From the NCBI GenBank assembly GCA_022385755.1, contig MU278366.1, positions 543,185-581,351 on the forward strand: DNA of 38,167 nt. The letters are read 5' to 3'. A program made the translations under genes and the position numbers. Positions 31,011 through 38,167 of this stretch are shown here, in pieces. The stretch's first letter is position 1, and each line of letters begins with the position of its first letter. The notes beneath the pieces are model-generated. The model saw nothing but the letters and a program-made list of their open reading frames with translations, was not told the DNA's origin and did no database searches. The stretch comes from Trametopsis cervina (lineage: Eukaryota; Basidiomycota; Agaricomycetes; Polyporales; Irpicaceae).

Positions 31011-34000
31011 ATGCCCCGTGGCACTGCATCTACTCGGTGAGATATGTCCTTTCTGTTCCTACCATCCTCGCTTGTCATTTACACAAATTTAGGAGTCGTG
31101 GAAAAGGTCGTGGACGTGGCGCATCTGCCAACTCTACCTCTTCTGTAAAACGAGGGTAAGTACCGCTTTTCTGTTGGTTATTATCATTAACTCCTTGCTT
31201 GATAGACGAAAGACGGTCATAGAGTCTGAAGAGGAAACTGGGAGTATTCAGAATGGGTCTGAGGTTGAGGATAGTGATGTGGATAATGAATATACTTTGG
31301 AGTCAGTGAACAAGTAAGAATAGATCATCTGTTACAGCTGCTTTGGCTGACATTGACCTGTTCTAGCACCCCCAAACCCCGCAAAGCTGTGGTAGTGATT
31401 CCTTCTCGTGTCAAGTCAACAAAATCGTAAGTCGGTCTGTTATGGATGAAGTGGTGTTCTGGCACTTACTTGCATGCAGTACGCCTGAATGGGTCAGTCT
31501 TGAGGCAAAAGAAGATAACGAAGTATCCGATACAGAGGAGGAGGAGGAAGATCAACTGAACGATGAAGGCGATGAGGTTGGCTCTGATATTGGTCGAGTG
31601 TCCGAGTGAGTTCTCTTTTCAGTCATTTGGTCTCTACTAAAAAATGCATAGACCTGAGGACGTGGCTTTTGTGAGGCCATCTACAAGCCCCATTCGAAAG
31701 TAAGCCCATATATTGTAATACAAGTTGTTTACCGCTCACTGTTTTCTTAGGACTAAATGGATTCCTGTTCGCACTCCTCCTACTCCGTCTCCTAAGTGCG
31801 TTTGAAATGATTCTATTGACTTATTATGTTATTGACAGTAGTGGATAGAAAATCATCGGGAAAGAAAACCCTGAAACGGTATGTTCTCTTGTCTGTCTTG
31901 CAAGACATTCTGTTGATAAAAGGGACAGTCCTGCCCGCCCCTCGTTGGACAGCAACAACGATGATCTTGAAGTCAAGAACGAGGTCACCGAATCTGAGTT
32001 TGTAGGATCTGACAACCAGGAGGTTGATGTCGAGGCTACTCCATCAACTAGGAAGTCAAAGAGAGCTAAGTACGATTTATTCCTTATATTCATAGTTATG
32101 GACAAGCTGAATGCAATATACGTCAGACGTCCTGTGAAATCTGCTGCATATATTGAGGATTCGGAGATTGAGGAGATTGATTCGGAGTAAGTGATCCTTA
32201 TGCATCCTATAATAATTGCGGACTTAATCAAACCCTTGATTAGAGAATACGAGTCCAATAAGAAGGCTATCAAGGCTTCACAGAATACTCCTGTTCCCAA
32301 GTCGTCTGCACGTCAAGCGGTCACCATTGTTTCCAGGAAGATATCTGTTGCCGGTATTAAGAAGTTCCCTCATCCCATTGAGGATGTAGCCAACAACCCT
32401 TTGCTGGATGCGAAGAAGATCGAGTCTTCACTGCCACGTTCACCTAAGAAAAAGTAAGTTTTACGCACAGTCTTTGAATACCATCAGGCTGACTCATGAT
32501 TCAGGACAAAGACGGTGCATGTCCCGTCCGAGTCTGAATACGAAGAGGTGGACTGTGACGATCCTGTCGAAGAGGAGGTTGATGATCATTTGTCTTTGAA
32601 GAAGACAAAGGGAAAGCAGCCTGCTACCCCGTACGTACTATCATACCATTCTTGCATATACGTATTCAAGACTCTATTATTCTACACAGAATGAGCCGTC
32701 TTGCGACAAAGCTGTATGTGCTTTCTTTTATTTATGCATTATCTGTTGACTAACGCTTTTGCAAATAGCAATAAGAGTACCTTGGAGTCTGCACAGAAGG
32801 GCAGACAGCCAGCGTTGTTGAAAGAGGTACTGGTGGTCCAGCCCCTTCCTATCCCGGATGAGGACATGGTGTTTGCCGACCATGGACTCATGGAACGCAT
32901 GAGCCCTTCTTTAAAGGATACCTACGGAGGCTTGCCTGTTGCCCGGTATGATTCCCTCATAATCTCACATATCACCTTCAACTCACGTTTACTAGAAGAC
33001 ATCCTTTATGCCACAGGTCCTGACCACCGTGGGGCACGCCTACTCTCGACACCATTGTTCACGCAACATCCATCAAGCTCAATCCCGACAGGCTGAAGTG
33101 AGTTCTTGATTATATGATTTATTTGACCGATAGCCTAACGGTTTACATGTTCCAGAGCAATTGCTCATGTCGTTTCCACTCCTTGCCTGAGTCCTATGAT
33201 CTACAATCCTGCACGCTGTGACTGTGATCAGTTCCACGCTGTTCAGAGAGAGGGCCAATATCGGGACTTCCAGTATTTTGTCACCGAAAACATCTCTAAA
33301 TCGCCTAACTGGAACAAGAATGACGGGGTCTGTTTCGTATTCTGGGGTTCAACCTTCGCATCCAACCTCGTCAAAGGTACCAGTTTGGGTTCTGGCACCT
33401 GGATGCTGAAAGGGATTGGCATCTCTCCTATCGTCGTTGAATTCCATCGTACCGTGGCATTTCTGTCTATTCGTATGGGATTTCATGAGATTTATCTTCC
33501 TAACTATGGCGGGGTGTTGAACTTTGCCACTCGGCCAGGCCCTGCGAATGGTAAGACATCTATTTATCTGAATATCTTAGTAACTGACACAATTGATAGG
33601 GATTTCTGCGCCACCACCGCGTAGTCGACATGCCACTGAGCCCGAGGCTCTCACCATGCAGGGCTCTGCATCTGTTGACTATCACCGTGTTATCCCATAT
33701 GAACGGAAGGTGAAGGAATTTGATGATGAGCTGCGGAAGAACATCCAAGGTTACGGTGTGAGAGGCCATGAAACTGGTACGTATTCAACCTTATGATATG
33801 TATTCTTATATTGACGATGCTTAGTTCCAATCTACGATCTTACGGCGCACTTCAAAGACTCGTACGATCAAGTGTATGATCATTCCATCCATCGTCTTCT
33901 TGCTTTGGCTCCTCGATTTGAAGGTGATCTGCCGGATGACGCAGTTGTTGGAATTCTCGCTTTGCCGCAGATGACTAAACATAAGGTCCACGAGGAGTTC

Positions 34001-34057
34001 AACGAATTCCGGATGAATCTAGTTGGTATCATTGTATTAGCTGTCCCGTTCATGTAA
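31011..34057 (+). CDS. 18-exon acidic/basic low-complexity protein with conserved C-terminal domain; one in-frame TGA
   Basis: Exons: 31011-31036, 31093-31155, 31206-31313, 31367-31426, 31480-31605, 31652-31699, 31751-31795, 31849-31878, 31923-32069, 32127-32186, 32244-32453, 32505-32630, 32690-32713, 32769-32945, 32996-33097, 33156-33550, 33600-33776 and 33825-34057. Total 719 codons. The N-terminal 350 residues alternate basic patches (SRGKGRGRG) with Glu/Asp runs. The C-terminal part is the recurring Agaricomycete module with NPDRLKAIAHVV, MIYNPARCDCDQF, NDGVCFVFWGSTF, VEFHRTVAFLSI and a final VPIYDLTAHF...LPDDAVVGI block. Its function is unknown to me. Introns 1-15 all have phase 2. In the spliced frame TGA occurs at 33021-33023, so the gene is nonsense-mutated unless exon 15 is spliced differently. 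Confidence 0.65.
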
Positions 34058-34331
34058 ATGTTGTATACCGATATTTTGACTTGTTGCTCTGATTCCAAAA
34101 TGGAATCCAAAAAAAAAATATGTTTACGGCTTGCGGAGCGTTATGAATAAGTCCACACTAGACATTTCAAGTTGCGAACATGCCCTTCTAACAGATTCAC
34201 TGAGATGTTTACATTTATTGACACAAGCGTTTAACACTTGATGAGCGAGATTGGCCATGCCACGTCGTTGCCCTTGACTTCAACTTTGCCACTCACTGTC
34301 TACGTCAACCAGCATCCTTATACCTTTCAGC
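34058..34331. other. Short intergenic region between tandem genes
   Basis: It contains only the 3' untranslated sequence of the upstream gene, including a run of A residues at about 34110-34118, and the CT-rich promoter region of the next gene. No repeat or RNA gene is seen. Confidence 0.4.
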
Positions 34332-35666
34332 ATGTCTCTTCATTCTAAGCCTACTATCCGCAATCTGCTATGCATCTATCCCATAGCCTTTGAGATATTT
34401 GGATATATGGAGCCTGTGGATATCATCCGTTTATCAACCACTATGCCTCTAGACGTCAAACTCAGTTGCAACGACTACCTTAGGATTTACCCTTACAATA
34501 TCAACCGACACCTATCCTACTTCTTTGATAAACCAGAGGAGTTTAGGATCTTACAGGCCAACACCCATACCATCATATCTGGTTCTTTTGCCCTTCAGTT
34601 CTTCACCCGCGAATTCTACCCCGAATCTGACCTGGACATCTACACACCTGGCTACTCTCGTATGCAGGTGGGCAATTGGTTGCTGGCCAATGGTTACGAA
34701 TTTGTTCCCCGTCGCCGGATTGGCCTATATATCCCCCGTGACTTCATTCAACAAGAAACCAGCTTCTATGAAGCTGCTACAGGGATGCGTTACGCTCTTA
34801 TTGGTCAGCCATATTTGGAGACTGTTCATGGAGTCTTTGACTTCTTCAAAACGGTTGAGGGAGGAAGACGGAAGGTGCAGTTGATTGTGGTGAAGGGAAC
34901 ACCCGTGGAGACAGTATTAAAATTTCACTCAAGTACGTCTGCATATCTTTTGCTCTTTATTCTACATATACTCATAGTTTGTTCTTAGCATGTGTCATGA
35001 ACATCATTACCGCAGACACAGCTTATTGTCTGTATCCAGCTGCAACGCTGATCCGCAAGCGTAGCCTCAAGACCAAGTATTTGGTCGGAGACATTGCCAC
35101 CCAATACTTAAAGTATGGTGACCGAGGCTGGACGATTGAGAACATCTCTCATTCCTCTCCTCCTCCTTCGATGGTCCAGTTGTATCAGTATGGTTCTGTG
35201 CGTTGGTTGGGAGACCCGTACACATTTCGCTTTCAGCTGTCCAAGGTGTGGACCCATACGGTTTCTTCAGACATGGTGCATTCCGAGTCATTCTGGAATG
35301 AGTATGTTGATCCTATTAAACTTACGGGCTGGTCTGTTGGCTGCTATTCTTATCACACCGCATTTGATAGCAACTTTTCTACTCCCTTGCTTGGTGGATT
35401 AAAGCTTCCTATTGTTACGGACGATGGAGATTTGAAGTCCTTCATTCATAAAATCTTGTATGACTTAAACAAATGGGCACCTACTACTACAGAGGATACC
35501 AAGTCCCTTGTGTTGCATACTCACCCGTACGTCTATCTTTTGTTCATTCAAATTGAGGATTATCAACTAAGTTGGTTTTATTTATAGATTGGTTCAAACC
35601 GTTGTACACGCCGCTCATACCTTTTTAGAATTACAGTTTCAGTTGCCCCTTTCATACATGTTGTAA
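34332..35666 (+). CDS. F-box / nucleotidyltransferase-fold-like protein
   Basis: Three exons (34332-34932, 34989-35526, 35588-35666) give 405 residues with phases matching at both introns. Residues about 10-45 look like an F-box (IYPIAFEIFGYMEPVDIIRLSTTMP), which would tether the protein to an SCF ubiquitin ligase. Residues about 78-105 read IISGSFALQFF...YPESDLDIYTP, a pattern like the GS...DxD metal-binding core of polymerase-beta-type nucleotidyltransferases. This combination is widespread in mushroom genomes as hypothetical proteins. Whether the fold is catalytic is not known to me. There are no defects in the frame. It lies in tandem with the upstream and downstream plus-strand genes. 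Confidence 0.7.
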
Positions 35667-35851
35667 TGCGTTGTTCTTCTGCTCGTTCAATTGACTGTCT
35701 TTAATGGCTTGGATGATAAAACATTAGCGTCTAAGTGAAACCAAATAGAGATCAATAATAAGTGTATAGGCGCCTTTCATGACGTGTCCTTTTGAACTCG
35801 CTCGTTCATCAACTCTGTAAAGGTAAACATTGGTTGACTGCTGCAAATATC

Positions 35852-37047
35852 ATGCAGTTACTTTCAATACCATGGAAGCTTGCTATTCTGCTGCTGTTAG
35901 CTCTTGCAACATGGATTGTTCCATGTATTGAAGATGTGCAGGTTTTAACGTCACTTGGTGAGTATCTGTGCTTGTTTCCTTTGTGATTGATTGTCTTACA
36001 TGTTATCTAGACCAGTATTCTGTATCTGTCACCTCTACAACATCTATATGTTGTGGACCTGTACAGAATTCAGTAAAGGCAATTGCAGGCGCCATTCCAA
36101 AAAGTCTTGCGCCATATAATGGCTTGGTCTTGCCGGATACCAAAAATGAAAAATCCGTGCACATATCTAAATATAACATCAATCTGAATTGGCTACTATT
36201 ACTATATCTTACACCTTCACAAGATTTACGAAATAAAGCCATTGTTGTACGTCTTATGGCCACACGTAATCAATATCGACGTGTCGATTTTATTCATAGT
36301 CTGCAGTCTTTAACTTATAACAACGTCTTCTTCTGTTGTCTGTTAGTTGATCATGATACTTACACATCTAATATCATGTCAAACAAGGGATGTAAAGTAG
36401 AGTTTATACCACGACATACCATTGGAGGTGGCCACCTTTTGGAAAAACGAAACATATGGACAGCATCAGAACTACGTCCCTATGTGGGATCTTCAATGGA
36501 TATACCGTCATCTCAATATATTCTATCTGCATATACACAAATGTCAAGTAAGGAGTCTAACAGTGAGCAAATTACAGCAAATATACCACTTTCAGATCTA
36601 ACAGCCAATTTGTCAATCCGTATGTTATATGAAATTGCACGAAATCATGGAGTTGGTATTAGCAAAGGACGGAATTCAAAGGAAAGCGTTATAAATAAAC
36701 TTACATCCCATGTTTGCATTACATGTCCAACATATACTTGTATATTTCAACCTCGAATCGCTTCTTCAAGTACTACACGTATGAAAGTTCATCGACAGTC
36801 TGCTAGTTCAGATACAAAACCAAACAATATTGAGAGCCATCGTAAAGCATGTAAAAAATGGCGTAAAAAACAACAATTTCCACCTAGACCTGCAACAAAG
36901 ACCACCATACACACTATCATACAAGGATTTGTTACAGATTCTACGTTTGACCAAATACAAGAAGACAGTTGTGCCGTATGTGGCTGTTTAAATCCAACAT
37001 GTGAGTTACAGAATCTTGAATCTTTGAACCTAGATTACGATTCCTGA
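35852..37047 (+). CDS. N-terminal region of a probable Helitron Rep/helicase-type protein, truncated by repeat X
   Basis: Two exons (35852-35957, 36011-37047; intron GTGAGT...TCTAG) give 380 residues. It begins with a hydrophobic stretch (WKLAILLLLALATWIV) resembling a signal anchor. Residues near 225-250 (LSDLTANLSIRMLYEIARNHGVGI...KESVINKL) look like a SAP-type DNA-binding helix pair. A Cys pair HVCITCPTYTC follows. The basic FPPRPATKTTIHTIIQGF and CAVCGCLNPTC blocks near the end match, as I recall them, the N-terminal parts of fungal Helitron proteins. The frame runs into the X end sequence at 37035 and stops there (NLDYDS), so the Rep and helicase domains are missing in this window. Confidence 0.5.
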
Positions 37048-38010
37048 GGTACGAAGTTAGAATCGTTCCAGTACGGTCTGGCACTTTGACGTCTTGCGAC
37101 ATGTGACGCTTTTTGATCCCAATGCGTGGGAATTTTGTCTGAATACACTTTTATAACCATATTTAGTTACTATTTTGTATGGTTTTGATGGCATTAGTAG
37201 CAGTTATTGACCCATTACTATTTTGTGTAGTTGAGCGCTTATTTGAGACTACAAAACTTCCTCGATTTTTACAGCCTCCCCATTTCAAAGTTTCCCAGCA
37301 ATGTGTATATCTACATGTAGCCATGACATTGGGCTACACTGTGGTCACCTTTATTAAGAAAACCATGCAGGATTGAGAGCAGAAGATGAGAAACACATAT
37401 GCCCTTTTTGGGAAATAAGCGCCCAACTTTGATGGGCTTCGGTTTGGCTCATAAAACACTTCTAGCTAAGAGCCCCCCTCATTTGAAGTATATTCCATGC
37501 CTCAGTGTTGTTTTATTAGCTTTGAATACTTGCATTGTCGATGTTTTTCGAGTATTTTGTGTTTTCTGAGCTTAATAATGCAGCTACAGCAATCCCGTGC
37601 ATGGTGGGAGGGTCAGATTAGATAAGCGCATACCTTCCATTTTGGGAAGGTAAACTCCCACGGTCTGTCTACACCTTTATATGTATGCCTTTCACTCAAT
37701 ACACAAGCTATAACAGCCATGTAACATCTCAGGCATATGCTAACATGTATTACATAATGTATTATAATTTTAGCGCATTTTTCTGTATTTTATTAAGCTC
37801 TCTATGCACCATTTTGTGTAGGTTCCAGTAAAAGAACGCATTTTGCGAGATCACATGACCGTGGGAGAGTCATGTGATCGTGTGAACGGGGGCTACAAAG
37901 CCTTCCAGAATTTCTGGCGATTTTTCCAGATTTGTCCGGATTTTATTGAAGGCTCCAAAGATGATTTTAGCGAAAACAGCCCAAAAAAGAGCCAAACAAG
38001 AGCCAAATAA
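37035..38010 (+). repeat. Repeat X, copy 3, extending to the right edge
   Basis: It starts with TTACGATTCCTGAGGTACGAAG, interrupting the Helitron-like frame. Colinear similarity to the minus strand of 13705 down to about 12745 runs for about 960 bp: the AAGCGCCCAACTTTGATGGGC junction near 37420, the unit around TTTCTGAGCTTAATAATGCAGC near 37565, and the segment with CCAGAATTTCTGGCGATTTTTC near 37907. The last 150 bp of the window contain no recognisable gene and are probably still part of the same repeat or its flank. Confidence 0.7.
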
Positions 38011-38167
38011 AGCCCGGTCAGTACTACAGGCTGCTCTGAGCGGACGACTGTGCGCCTAATTAAGCGCCCAACGGCCGTACCATGTGCTGCATGAGCCCTA
38101 AGCCAATCAGCAGGCTGAATGTAAGCAGCTTTGACTGTCGTTTTTAAAGAAATGGTAGACGCCCAAA

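Overview
The window looks like a gene-poor, transposon-rich stretch of a basidiomycete genome, most probably an Agaricomycete. The reasons are short introns (about 45-65 nt) with GT..AG ends and CTAAC/CTGAC-type branch sites, gene families typical of mushroom-forming fungi, Ty3 and Ty1/copia retrotransposons, a Helitron-like open frame, and a TET/JBP-type dioxygenase gene. All family names are recalled from sequence patterns; no search was run.

Left third (1-16150): nested mobile elements. The oldest layer is a Ty1/copia element on the + strand (4570-11528), still in one continuous reading frame once its insertions are removed but carrying five nonsense codons. A Ty3/gypsy element on the - strand (1-4569) sits in its gag. 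A solo LTR of the same Ty3 family (6687-7372, 5-bp target duplication GTGTT) sits in its integrase. A 2.0-kb near-perfect palindrome (7782-9784, 8-bp target duplication GGAAGGTC) sits just upstream of its reverse transcriptase. The Ty3 LTR shows a self-priming arrangement: the predicted transcript start is complementary to the primer-binding site next to the LTR. Beyond 11.5 kb lie AT-rich repeats of a family called X here, with a 15-bp end sequence, and a broken second Ty3 element (13706-15349, -) caught between two X ends.

Middle (16150-23200): two multi-exon - strand genes of lineage-specific fungal families. One is a protein with a long RS-rich linker (16155-19518). The other has a homeodomain-helix-like WYGNRQKK motif and an acidic tail (20175-21679), and it is flanked on both sides by copies of an unusual hairpin repeat. 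Each gene reads through cleanly except for one in-frame TGA.

Right (23200-38167): a 13-exon + strand gene (23587-28555) whose N-terminal half is a TET/JBP-like 2-oxoglutarate/Fe(II) dioxygenase with HxD...H residues, apparently continuing in frame into a nuclear-localisation-like basic patch, an acidic stretch and about 680 residues of unrecognised sequence. It is followed by a - strand gene with a decayed duplicate of its own 3' end (28591-30322), an 18-exon + strand gene in which 15 consecutive introns share phase 2 (31011-34057), an F-box/nucleotidyltransferase-like gene (34332-35666), and the N-terminal part of a probable Helitron protein (35852-37047). That last frame ends where another X repeat begins. 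This X copy (37035 onward) is an inverted partner of the copy at 12.7-13.7 kb.

A theme across the window is C:G to T:A decay. Most nonsense codons and lost catalytic residues in the copia element are explained by it, often at CpG. This fits methylated-cytosine deamination and is interesting next to a possible 5-methylcytosine oxidase gene, although a link between the two is only inference.
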